Source: Apium graveolens (lineage: Eukaryota > Streptophyta > Magnoliopsida > Apiales > Apiaceae). Taken from it: a stretch of DNA of 64,000 bases. How positions within the stretch are numbered: position 1 is the first letter of the stretch; every line of letters begins with the position of its first letter. Location of the stretch: positions 312,186,565 to 312,250,564 of the forward strand of contig NC_133648.1 in assembly GCF_009905375.1 (NCBI RefSeq). Direction: 5' to 3'. A program made the position numbers and the translations under genes. Positions 34,334 to 45,616 of this stretch are shown one piece after another. A model generated the notes under the pieces. It did not search any database, was not told the origin of the DNA, and worked only from the letters and a program-made list of their open reading frames with translations.

Positions 34334-36601
34334 AAGCATTTCCAAGACTCCAACCATGATCACCTTAAAAAAGTTTAGGTAGCAACATAATATAGATATT
34401 AGTTAAAAATAGAGTAAATTGCAGTTTGCACCCCGTATCTTTGGGTGTTTTCTCACTATGGTCCCAAACTACGTTTATTGACAATTTGCACCCCAAGATT
34501 TAAGTATCCGTTCAGTTTGCACCCCTTCAGCCATTTTCCATCCAAAAGCATCGTTAACGTTAGTACTGACAGGGGTAAAATTGGTAATTAAACTAAATAC
34601 ATAGTATTTAGTGGTACTAAATACTTGCGATTTCATTTACAATATGGAAATGACTAACCTGCCCTCCCTAAGACAACAGTACTGTATTGACCATACTATT
34701 ACTATACTATCTAGGCTATAATCAGCTATCCTGATAATTTCACAAAAGGAAGAAAATAAAACTAGTTCATGACAATCTCCGGATACAGTGGCTTTCAGTT
34801 AAATTGCAATAGGAAAATTTCACACATCTTCGACATTGTAGGTTCAACTCCTAAACCTTAAGCAGTGTGGACCACATACTACAATTATGCATCAGATATT
34901 TAACATGTGATATACTTACCAGCAAGTCAATCCGCACCGGCACCAACAAGGACAGAGAACCCTAGAAGAACCTGCAGCAAAGAGCATATGTATAATGGCT
35001 TTTCAAAGCTTAGTCAGGAGAAAAATCCTGATTATAGCTAAATACCTTATTGAGAACCAATTAATGTTGAGCAAAAAATTCTAGCTAACACCATTATCGT
35101 TATGGAGCATCTCGATAAGTATTTCAAACAGGAAACAGGGAGTTTTCTGTTTACTGAACTCCTAAAGAAAAACAGAAAGCAAGCTTATTTGTCTAATACT
35201 CTACGTTGCGCGAATAGAGAGAAGGATTAGTTTTTCTACCTAGTCAACATGTGCTAAAACCCCCAATCTAAGTCACAATATTTATTGCCCAGGACCTGTT
35301 GTCTAGTACTTTATGCAACTTTTAAGACACAATTTCTTCATCAATCGATAAACGTCTGACAGTCACAATATATGAACCATTTGACAAAGCATCACTACTT
35401 TGAAAAGGAAATACAAAAATGATGCATCGTCTATTTTGGAACAAAATAATTGACGGCCTTGGGTAATTTATTGACCTAAAAACCTTTTGATTGGGGGAAA
35501 TACACAACTTGTTTAAAACTGCCAAAGGAATATAAGCTACATAATTGGTTATGAAAAAAAGACTGCAAAAAAAAACATTGAAAAAAAATCCACAGTCCTT
35601 CCCCTAAAAGAGTTCTCTTCAAGAAGTTTGCAATATCGAGCAAGAAAGAACATGTGGAATAGAAAGGGCAGATCTGATCATATGAAATCAAACATGATAT
35701 AAATAGTTAGTGAGTAATAATAAGCCATAAAGCTGTTACACACAAGGCATAACTTGAAAGATACATCTAGTAGATGTATTTAGTTTAATTACCAATTTTA
35801 CCCCTGTCAGTACTAACGTTAACGGTGATTTTGGATGGCAAATGGCTGAAGGGGTGCAAACTGAACGGATACTTAAAATTTGGGGTGCAAATTGTCAACA
35901 AACGTAGTTTGGGTCCATAGTGAGAAAACACCCAAAGATACTGGGTGCAAACTGCAATTTACTCTTAAAAATATATACTCGGCCAACAATAATTTTAGAT
36001 AACGTGTATTTTATCTTCTATATTTGTTAATCATATAGTCATTAACTAAAATATCCATATCAGCCTTATTTAAACCTTAATCTACTCTACACATTAATAT
36101 ATACATATATTTATATTACACTTAATACATACATATATATAAATATATATTAAAATTCTTATTTTATATTTAATATTTTAAACTTTAATATATTTATTTT
36201 AATATACATTATATATTTGTATAAATACTAATAAATATAATATAATATAATTTTATATTTTATAATAGATATATATGTAATGTCTATTGATTATGATTGG
36301 TTATATTTAAATTTGTTATTATATTTCAATTGCAATATATTTTAAATTACTATTATATTTAATATATTTTTATTGAATATATTCTTTATATTTTCACTTG
36401 TATTTAAATAAATATTTATTAAATTTATTTCAACATATAAATTTTCATTTATATATATGAACATAATAATAAAATAATTTTATCAAATATAGCTAACCAT
36501 TATAACTAGTAGCACCACAGTAAAACGTCTTACATATTCAACAAATTGTTAGATAGTGATCATTTAGCTAACAATTTTAGTTATTAGTTTTGGAGATGCT
36601 C
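34334..36601. mobile_element. GAGCATCTCCAA-family MITE carrying a nested MULE
   Basis: The right end TTGGAGATGCTC and left end AAGCATTTCCAA (two changes from the family consensus) are flanked by TTA (34,331-34,333 and 36,602-36,604). Without the nested MULE it is about 706 bp. It shares ends with the MITE at 25,994. Confidence 0.65.
34412..35964. mobile_element. Mutator-like (MULE) non-autonomous element, 1.55 kb
   Basis: Long terminal inverted repeats of about 195 bp beginning GAGTAAATTGCAGTTTGC, and an exact 9-bp target duplication TTAAAAATA at 34,403-34,411 and 35,965-35,973. Long inverted ends with a 9-bp duplication are the MULE hallmark. The 1.15-kb interior has no transposase. It has an exon-like 52-bp segment on the minus strand (34,920-34,971) flanked by TGCAG and GTAAG, which may be captured host sequence. 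Confidence 0.9.
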
Positions 36602-36879
36602 TTAGTGACTTTTAAAATTAATAAGATTCGGGTTTCTTTACTTCATTTAAAGAGCTAAAATTTAGGTCTTAATTAATATTAGTTTAGAAACCGTGCTTGA
36701 TGTCTACTTCGCGAGCCTTTATTGTTCAGTTTTTTAACTTCCCTTCTTTCAATCGTCCACGAGGCCGTAAAAAAAAGGTAAAAGGAGTGGATATTTAGCG
36801 GAAGTTGTTTTTGCTATATGCCACGAGGTTCCTGGGACAAGGAAACAAGTGAATCATCGCTTTTAGGGGCATATCAGAC

Positions 36880-37254
36880 GGTGCATATCTAAAGCAGGAT
36901 GGTAGTGGCGGAAAAGTAAGCGTTAATCTCGCAAGAACTCTCAAATGAGAAATCCTAAAATACCTTGAACCTATAAGACAAACCTCGAATCCACGAGGAA
37001 GATTTCTTGAATCCACAATAAAAATAAGAGAAAACTCTAAGGCTTTTTATTCAATCAAAGATTCTCCTATATTATATCGTAGTATTGTTTATATATGGAT
37101 AATAGATCCTAAAATAAAATAAAACAAAAATTAAATTAAAAATAAATAATTATTATAAGATAGCGTGATCATACAGTATTGAGCATACTCATGCACCACA
37201 ATCTCAACCCACTGGAACATTTCCCTATTTTGGCATGATCATGCCGCCCGTTAG
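36880..37254 (-). repeat. 3' LTR of element E, left part
   Basis: Shares CTCAAANNAGAAATCCTAAAA, AAAGATTCTCCT and GGCATGATCATGCC with the LTR at 52,021-52,548. It ends in GTTAG, the target duplicated by element D. Upstream DNA (36,786-36,879) is also present in the duplicated flank at 48,500. Confidence 0.65.
37250..37254. other. Target-site duplication GTTAG (left of D)
   Basis: Directly precedes D's left LTR. It recurs at 48,966-48,970 in the duplicated flank and at 50,219-50,223 after the right LTR. Confidence 0.9.
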
Positions 37255-38537
37255 TGTTAGGTCTCAATATGTTTGTAGAAGGGGGGTTGAATACAAACTA
37301 TACCGTTTAATCGAATAAAATGCGAAATAAAAAAGTGAAACAAAATTCAAGTTAAATAAAACTATTATTAAACTTGAAAGGTGTTACAACAACGGTATCG
37401 TTTATAAGGGATTAATCTCAAATAAATTATTCCAAATCTAGAATAGATTGGACTTGAACTTTTTCTATTTTTGAAATAAAAAGATCAAATGCTAAAAGTA
37501 ATTTGAGATTAAGTTCTAGGGATTTTGATCCACTAGATAGTTACACAAGAACAAGAGAAGGATTTCTAGTGATTTAAATTTAACAATAATTACTAAAATT
37601 AATGTCCTGATATTTTGCAGTTGAAGATAATAAGTTCTCTGCTATTCTTTTTGTTCTGTGTTTTTCAGTTGGTTGAGATATTCAATTGTCTTCTGTTGAA
37701 AATCAGCTTCTGTACTTAAGTAATCAAACAACCACTTGATTTGTTGGCAAGACAATCCTTTTGATCTAGCAAGACAATCGGTGAGACTATTGATTGAACT
37801 GGCAAGACTATTGGCAAGACAATCCTTTAATCTGGAAAGACTATCGGCAAGACAATCTAAAAAGATTTGGAAAGACTTTCGATATGACAATCCAATTGTC
37901 ATACCAGTTCAAATATTTGTCTTGATGAGTTAATTTTGAATATTAATTCAAAATCATTTCTGAAAAATGCATACTATTAATTCATAATTAATTAACCAAT
38001 TAATTCAATTAATCAATAAATTAATCTTTGCAGATATAATTTATTTTCTTAATTAAATTATATGACTTAATTAATTAATAGAGAATTAATATTATTCTTG
38101 AACAACAACCACTCTTCTAACAATCTTCTGAAAATCACTGAAACTTATGAATCCATTTCACCACTTCAATGTTGACACTCGATGTACTGTCTGGTTGATG
38201 AATGACTAACATCTGTGATGTTTCTTCATGTCTTGACTTTAATACCTTGATTTTCTTCAGATTAAATCCCTGTAAATATTTGATACCCTGACGAGATCTC
38301 TGTCACTTAATTAAATCCATAATCTTGATTTATATCACTGAGGCTTGATCAATTTCTTGAGCTTCTTCCAGTGAATTAAGTCCTCAAGTCTGTAGATGAA
38401 CAATGTCACTTAATCCTTTGACATATGTTACTTAGTGAGATCTCTTTGACGATAGAACCACTATTTACTTGTTACATCCTTATTTGAGTTGAGTTATATC
38501 CTCGAATAAACAAATAGGCTATGTCATATGTCTTTCA
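37255..38537 (-). repeat. 3' LTR of element D
   Basis: TGTTAGG ... CTTTCA, 1,283 bp. Compared with the copy at 48,971-50,218 it has scattered substitutions (a few percent) and one additional 33-bp repeat unit. Confidence 0.92.
37733..37910. repeat. Repeat/hairpin block of the D LTR
   Basis: Tandem variants of GGCAAGACTATCGGCAAGAC plus a terminal stem in which TATGACAAT faces ATTGTCATA. The words match the five spacer hairpins at 42,684-43,077. The other LTR has one unit fewer. Confidence 0.75.
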
Positions 38538-38552
38538 ATCTCCCCCTATTTG
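38538..38552 (-). other. Polypurine tract of element D
   Basis: The minus strand reads AAATAGGGGGAGAT directly before the LTR. The following 280 bp (to 38,836) is non-coding 3' region shared with B. Confidence 0.9.
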
Positions 38553-38836
38553 TTTGTTAGACAATAACAACAAATACCTAGAGGATAACTCAACTAACAA
38601 ATAAGAAAAAGATATAAACAATAATGCAAAGTAAATAGCAGAAAAGTTCTGGATTATATTTAACATTTTCCAAATTCCAAAAGAAATTTACAAGTGAATA
38701 CAAGATAGATGTTCCTCTAGACTGAACATATGACTACATTTGTCTATCTTGATTCATAAAGCTCTAAGCATATTACATTAAGTTGAGCTAATTGAATTCA
38801 GTTGTCTTCCCTTCCGAAATCACCTTCTTACAAATC

Positions 38837-40945
38837 TTAAAGCAGCTCCTTGTCAAAGACACGATCCTTTTCTGAAGTGAAGCTGGCTGGTCTAACTGGT
38901 TGAACTCCAACTGACTTCAGCTTATTCTTAAACTGATTATACCTTTTAATGTTCTTTTCACAATAAGTTTGAATCAGATCAGCAGCTTTAGTTTTCAACT
39001 CAGATGAGTATCCAGCAGTTCTTAAGTGATGTTCCATCCAGACAAGATGCTTAGCAGAGTAGTCTTTAAGAGATTGTGAATCGAGCTGGCAGATTTGAAG
39101 ACAGTCCGACTTAAAGAATCTTACTTGAAAGGGTAAGTTGACCACTTGAGGACTAGCCCTATTAGCAAACTCTTTTAGCCTTTCACGAAGGACTTCATTC
39201 AATTCCGAGCTTCTTTTGACTTTGTTGAGAAGAACCCAAATCTCTGATAAAGAATGATTCTCAAACAGATGATGTGATACCATGAAAGATCCTTCACTCT
39301 GACAATATACAAATATGCTCATTTTATTTAGAGATCTGTCAAAAGCAGCTGTGATCCTTGAGATTTCAGTCTTGATAGCACTCATGTACACATTATTGTT
39401 TGGATTAGAAATTTCCAGCCTGTCTAGAAGATGTAGAAACTCCCTATCATTGTTTGTACTCAGTTGAGGTATATCAATAACTCTTCTTGCTTCATCCCAT
39501 TTTTCACCAATCTTCAGTTTGACATCTTTTCTTCTTTCTTTAGCTTTAATGTCATGAATACGTTGTTTTTCCAGAGTTTCCGTTCGTTGGATGTCTTTCC
39601 TCATGTCAATGATCTGAGATATCTTTTTAAGTTCAGCTTCTTTTCTCTTCAACTCTGACTGCTGCTGCTGGAACTCTTTCTCAAAAACAGGATCCACTTG
39701 AGCTTCCTCTTCCCATTCTTCAAAATTACTTTCCTCCTCAGCTTCAAAGAAACCGGCTTTATCTTTCAAGACTGGTTTAGTGGGAACATCAAAAATATCG
39801 AAGTCATCTTATTCTCCACTATAGTAGACATCATCAACCTTCTTTGTGTCTCCAGCAGAAGAATCTTTTTCTTTACCCTTTCCACTTCTCCCTTGCTTCT
39901 CCCCCTTAGTTGAGGAATCCTCTACAGATTTTCCTTTAGACCCTCCCTGACCTCCATTACCTCCAGAGCCTGAGCCTCCACCAGATGGCCCTTCAAAGAA
40001 AGTCATTTGTTCTTCATTAGGGCAGTGAGAATTTTTTATCATGAAATACAAGTGCTTTATCCCTTTATTGAGATGTTCCATGCCCTTTTCTATCTTCACG
40101 AATCTGGAAGAGTCCAGTGAATCATTCATTTCAACCAGGTCTTCAAGAGAAGTCATTCTAGTATGGAGAGAACAGAAGTTTGCAATATCGTCGGATGATA
40201 AAGTTGGAGATTCCTGAATGGAATTAAGCTTTGGTATCACAGTGGTCTTAAAATCGGAGATATCATTTCTAATGAATGCCAGCTGATTGTTGACAGAGGT
40301 GGAAGAAGAAGACCGTTCAAACACTTGTGCTTTGAATGTTTGAGCCTCAGCCTGACTTTTAGCAAGTTGTTCTTTCAGATCAGCAATTTGAGCTAACAGA
40401 TTTTCAGTGTTTGTGTCTGTGTGTGCGCTCACCTGAATATCTCTCATGTTTGGTTCACTCAACTCACGTGCTTGTGTTTCTCTCAATATAAGTGCTCGTG
40501 AAGAGCCATCCTGTAGTTGGTCTTCTGTACCTGCAATTGAAATCACCCTAGCCTCTTCAAGAGAGGTCAGTGGTGGTGTAATGGGAATTTGCGAGTCCCG
40601 ATCCTCAGTCAAACCTATCTTATCATGTGAAATAGATGTTTGAATTGCTTCAGGGATATATTGACTGAGTTGCCCTCCACTTTCTCCAGATAAATCTGCG
40701 AGTGGAGAATCCCGTGAGGGAGCCAGAGGTGTTGGATCTGGGAGGGGAGAAAATGACTCTATTAAAGGTGGCTGAGAGTCAGATTTTCCCTCAGAAGCAT
40801 GTGACTGCTCTTCTGCCGTAACTATGGCAGGCACTGTAACCGACTCAATGTGAATTCCTCTCTCTGTGTCCTGAGTATCATCTATTGGTCTGTATGCTTC
40901 CATTGTGAGTAATGGAAGCGTGCTTGACTCAGTACAAGATGTCAT
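38837..40945 (-). pseudogene. Envelope-like ORF of D, C-terminal coiled-coil part
   Basis: Two open pieces in the same frame (378 and 310 codons) are split by one TAA at 39,809-39,811. The first is Ser/Pro/Glu-rich, then has a heptad region (LLAQIADLKEQLAKSQAEAQ, about 40,340-40,400) and a Gly-rich SGGGSGSGGNGG. The second starts acidic (FFEAEEESNFEEWEEE), has a long charged coiled coil (about 39,500-39,700), then a helical domain. No transmembrane helix or signal peptide is visible. It continues the globular part upstream after a further break near 40,950-41,030. Coiled coils are a known trait of SIRE envelope-like proteins; the function is unknown. Confidence 0.65.
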
Positions 40946-41027
40946 GGCCCTATGGCGAATTTTAATAGATTCATCACGTTAAGAGAATGTCTCTAGTAAC
41001 TGTTCATTGTCCATTTCAAAGTCCATG

Positions 41028-42226
41028 TCATATTGGGAGGAGGCTTTCAGATGCTTCAGTAAGTGTTCTTCTTTTCTTGGGAGGAGGCAGAGCTAAGGGT
41101 TCATTCACTTCCAGAAACACACTACTTCCTACTAACCTTCTCGGTAACATTTTAGACAGTGGGGGAGAGTTTGAGACAGGTTGTGACTCTGTGTTTGGCT
41201 CTATGACCTGGGATTGAAGCTGCGGTTCTACAACTTCATAGTCAGCCCTATCAACCACTGGGGGTCTTTCAACAGAAGTAGGAATAGTTTGAGAGTGAGG
41301 AATTATTACCTGCAGTGGAAGAGCATCAGATGTTTGTGCCTGGGTGGCTTGAACCACTGGAGGTTGAGCTTGTTGTTCATGACCGGGAAGATTGAAAATT
41401 GGTAAAGGAATGAAAGTGGCCATGAAAGCAGATACAAGTACTGGAACTTGTATGAATTTGAAGGTTGTGTCTTGGCGTGTGTAGATCTTTTTACTTACGG
41501 GAGGGGGTTCAACTACTGATGAGTTAGCAAAAAGAGCCTTATGCTCAGGTGTGAGAAGATGTTCTGCTATAAGCATAAGAAAACGAGGGTAGTAGCACGA
41601 AACCCTACGATTCGTAGAATGATCACGCAAAGCTGTAGTGAGACGTCTCAGAAGAATGGGTAAAAGTAGTTTGCCAAAATTGATCCTTTGATTGAAAATA
41701 ACCGCAAGACCAATATACTGCAGAGTGGAAGTGATGTTGTGAAAGTTGGATTTGGTGTAGTTGGCAAACACTTTGGAAAGTGTATCGAAGAAAATATCCC
41801 ATTCAGAAACCAAATTGGATTTAGACAGCTTGGTTAAATTAATCACCCCCTGATAGTGAATGGCATGGAAAAAGTTTGAAATCTCATTTTCAGAGGGTAA
41901 ATTACAGAAATTGTCCATTGGAAAATTTAACGCTCGATTGATGACTGTTTCATCAACTACATATTGTGTGTTTGCCACGGTGAATGAAAAAGATTTAGAA
42001 TCATCGGCCACAGTAGAGGTTGTGCAAATCAGTCTAAGCAGATCGACATTTAATAAATCAGTCTAACCAGATCGACATTTAATAGCACATTTGATTTAAT
42101 AGCAGAGCTAACAATCGAATGGTCATTTAAAAATCTAATCCACGGCTTAAATTTTTCCACATCACACTTTTCTGGATTAAAATAACCAACATGATTATGC
42201 GAGACAATTTGGAAATTGAGAGCCAT
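41028..42226 (-). pseudogene. Envelope-like ORF of D, N-terminal globular part
   Basis: The ATG at 42,226 begins MALNFQIVSHNHVGYF, parallel to the MALN start of element A's ORF. The frame is broken about 56 codons in by a 29-bp tandem duplication (42,026-42,083) and reopens in the shifted frame as a 327-codon segment. That segment contains the helical domain with ETVINRALNFP and YYPRFLMLI, then a Pro/Gln-rich tail and PPKKRR. Apart from the duplication the N-terminal domain is intact. It belongs to the plant transposon-associated domain seen in SIRE 3' ORFs (judged by motif, not by search). Confidence 0.7.
42026..42083. repeat. 29-bp tandem duplication in the envelope-like ORF
   Basis: AATCAGTCTAANCAGATCG is repeated at a spacing of exactly 29 bp with one mismatch. 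As 29 is not a multiple of three, it shifts the frame and introduces a stop. Confidence 0.9.
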
Positions 42227-42395
42227 TAAAAATATAATAAAACACACACTTTCAGAATTTTAAGAATTAAATTAAGAAAATTTGAATTTTTAAGAAAAAA
42301 ATAATAAATCGAATTAAGTCAATTATATCCGAAAAATTTAGAAAGAAATGTATCTCGTTAATGTTCTTAACTCACAAAAGCAGATCTGCAAACTT

Positions 42396-42664
42396 ACAAG
42401 ACACAAAACCAAATTGAAATACCAAAAAAACTGATTTTGGAAAGAAAAAAACACGAAGTGAAATAGTTAAAAAAAATGGGCAGCACTTCCTCACTGTATG
42501 TATACACACGTATATGTATATATCATAGTTAAGTGTGCTGAGTAAAAACTCGAGCAAGAACAATGGTGACTGTTGATTTGATCGAAGAGAGAGAGAGAAA
42601 GAAACAGCGGTTGAAGAAAGAAAGAAAAAAAACAGTAATGATGAAATGATTTTAAAACTCTATA
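42396..42664 (-). promoter_or_regulatory. Candidate internal promoter and leader of D's envelope-like ORF
   Basis: Going toward the ORF on the minus strand: TTTTGTATAGAG (42,658-42,664) as a TATA-like site 20 bp below the first hairpin, a CT-rich leader (pure CT run at 42,586-42,600), and a consensus splice donor CTTGTAAGTTT (GT at 42,396-42,397) about 170 bp before the ATG. This looks like an ordinary plant promoter with a leader intron, but the acceptor is not certain (a TTCTGAAAG near 42,252 is possible). Confidence 0.45.
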
Positions 42665-42683
42665 CAAAAGCCTAAGTACTACA

Positions 42684-43077
42684 ACTGGTATGACAATCCG
42701 GGATTGTCATACCGATTGTCATACCAGGCAAACGGTTGGATTTAAAAGGAAAATAAAAATAACTGGTATGACAATCTGATAGTCATACCGATTGTCAGAC
42801 CAGTATAAAATATCATGAATTATAACAGAATAAACTAGAAAGACAATCGATAGTCATACCGATTGTCATTCTAGTACAAAAATACAAAAATAAAAAGTAA
42901 TATATATATATATATATAATATAAGTTTTATAACTGGCAAGACTATTGATAGTCATACCGATTGTCTTGCCAGTATAAAACTAAACTGAAAAATTAAATT
43001 TTAAATAAAACACATATGAACTGGAATGACTTTCAGCAAGACAATTTCCAAAAGTCTTGCCGATTGTCATTGCAGTT
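42684..43077. repeat. Five covarying hairpins in the pol-env spacer of D
   Basis: Units at 42,684-42,727, 42,762-42,804, 42,834-42,875, 42,933-42,974 and 43,019-43,077. The outer arms are ACTGGTATGACAATC against GATTGTCATACCAG and variants; the middle carries GATAGTCATACC. In units 3 and 4 changes in one arm are matched in the other (ACTAGA with TCTAGT; GGCAAGAC with GTCTTGCC). A (TA)n run separates units 3 and 4. The remaining spacer, 43,078-43,440, is AT-rich and featureless. Confidence 0.85.
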
Positions 43078-43495
43078 ATAAACCAAATATAAACAGAATT
43101 TACACTTACAGAATATATTTACAAAATTAAAATACTTAGAAATAATTATATTTTATTCCAAAAACAGATTTCTGTTGAATTTTAGCAAATAAAATTCATA
43201 GAAAAATATTTGTAGAGAAAATAAAAAATTCTGAGATATTAAAATTAACAAGTTGAATAAATAAATAAGATGAGATAATAACAATTACATAGAATTAAGT
43301 AAGAAATATGGTAAATATGATAAAATAAATTTGTAAATGAATTTTTCATGAATGAAAAATTCATTTATAAATTCATTCAAGAACAGATCTCAGATATTAA
43401 CTAGTTTAATCACTAAAGTTATTCAACATACCCAATTTACCAACTAATCTGGTAAATGTGGATTCATCAAGAGGTTTAGTGAAAATATCTGCTAT

Positions 43496-45616
43496 TTATT
43501 CTTCTGTTGGAACAAAAAATAGTTCAATAGTACCATTCATGACGTGATCTCTAATAAAATGATACCGGATGTCAATGTGCTTGGTCCTTGTGTGCTGCAC
43601 AGGGTTGTTGGTGATGGCTATTGCACTTGTATTGTCACATAGAATATGGATTTTTTTCAATACAGATCCATAGTCCCGTAACTGATTCCTAATCCACAAG
43701 ATCTGAGCACAGCAGCTTCCAGCAGCAATATATCCAGCTTCGGCCGTTGAATTGGAAACTGTTTGCTGTTTCTTGCTGTACCATGAGACTAGTCTGCTAC
43801 CTAGGAATTGACAACTCCCTGAGGTGCTTTTCCTATCAACAACACTTCCTGCGTAATCTAAATCTGTATATCCAACAAGATTAAAACCAGATTCTTTAGG
43901 GTACCAAATACCTAGATTTGGTGTTCCCTTAAGATATCTCAAGATTCGTTTAACAGCAACGAGATGAATATCTCTAGGATCCGCTTGGAACCTTGCACAT
44001 AAGCATGTAGCATACATAATATCTGGTCTACTTGCAGTAAGATAGAGTAACGAGCCAATCATACATCTGTAGCTTGTGACATCTACCTTAATGGAGTTTT
44101 CACATGGTCCAAGCTTGACAGCTGTAGTTGACGGAGTCCTTGCTGATGCAGAATCCTCTAGATTATACTTTTTGAGGAGTTCCTTGAGATACTTGGATTG
44201 AAAAATAAAAGTTTCATCTAACCTTTGATTTACTTGTAATCCAAGAAAGAACTTCAGCTCTCCCATCATGCTCATTTCAAATTTGTTGTGCATTAACTTA
44301 GCAAATCTCTTACAGAGATTATCATTAGTAGACCCAAATATTATATCATCCACATAGACTTGGACTAATATAGTATCATTCTTATGCTTTTTAGAAAAGA
44401 GAGTTTTGTCTATGACACCTCTAATAAAGCTATTTTCAATAAGAAATTCAGAGAGAGTGTCATACCATTTTCTCGGAGACTGTTTGAGACCATAGATAGC
44501 CTTGAAAAGAAAGTAGACAAAATCCAAATGATCTGGATCTTCAAAACCAGGAGGTTGCTCTACATACACCTCTTCATCCAGCTTTCCATTCAGAAAGGCA
44601 CTCTTGACATCCATTTGATAAACTTTAAAGTTCAAGAATGCTGCGAATGCCAGAAATATCCTGATGGTCTCTAGTCTAGCTACTGGAGCATAGGTTTCAT
44701 CATAATAAATGCCTTCAGCTTGAGAATACCCTTTAGCTACCAGTCTTGCTTTATTTCTTGTAACCACACCATCTTCATCTAGTTTATTCCTGAATACCCA
44801 CCGAGTACCAACAGTTTTCTTGTGTGTAGGTCTATGTACCAGTTTCCAGACTTGTTGATGTTCAAACTGATTGAGTTCATCTTGTATAGCTATCACCCAA
44901 TCTGGATCAGTCAGTGCTTCTTCAATCTTCTTAGGTTCCATCTCAGAAAGAAATCCTGAGAACAGACATTCATTTTGAGTAGCACGTCTAGTTCTGACTC
45001 CAACATCTGGATCTCCAATAATCAATTCAAAAGGATGAGCTTTATTCCAGACAGTCTGTCTTGGAAGATTTAATCTTGATGATTCGCCTTGAAATTCATT
45101 GGGATGTTGTGTCCTACTAGTTGATCCTTCAGCATCTCCCCCTGAGTTATTGTCAGGTTGACTTGATGATTCTTCGTCAGTAGCAGTGGTATCTCCATTG
45201 TTGCCAATGTTTCCATCACCATTACCTTGAGTATCATCATGATTAACAGGTTCTTCACCAGCTACAACCTTAGGTTCTTGATCATGTTCTGATTCTGAAT
45301 CTGATATATCATCAAACTTCAGTTTCTCATAAGGATCTTCAGTTTGGATACTAGGGAGTTTAGTGTCATCAAATGTAACATTGACACTTTCAGTTACTTT
45401 GTGTTGATCAATGATATACACCCTGTATGATCTTCTTCCATATCCAACAAAAATACCCTCATATGCCTTTGCCTCGAATTTACCACGACGATCATCTCCA
45501 TCCTTGAGCACGAAGCATCTGGCACCAAATACATGAAAGTATTTGATAGAAGGTTTCTGTTCATTCATAATCTCATAAGGAGTTTTCATGAAGTCTTTGT
45601 TTATTAGAGTTCGATT
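43496..45616 (-). pseudogene. Reverse transcriptase and RNase H of element D
   Basis: An open frame of about 706 codons down to the stop at 43,496, in frame with protease-integrase above and cut off from it only by TAG at 45,617-45,619. Visible in order are the integrase C-terminal part ([12 protein letters not shown]), an acidic Asn/Gly linker, RT ([33 protein letters not shown], catalytic [18 protein letters not shown]) and RNase H ([33 protein letters not shown]). In RNase H the usual AEAEY reads AEAGY, so a conserved acidic residue is Gly. RT itself looks complete. The enzymes would copy element RNA to cDNA in the particle. Confidence 0.88.

Noticed and set aside
36795..37016. 73-codon minus ORF, repeated at 48,513-48,734
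   Set aside because: Conserved only because the flank is duplicated; no domain and located at an LTR edge.
37642..37902. 86-codon minus ORF in the D LTR (shorter copy at 49,359)
   Set aside because: Spans the LTR repeat block, and its length changes with repeat number.
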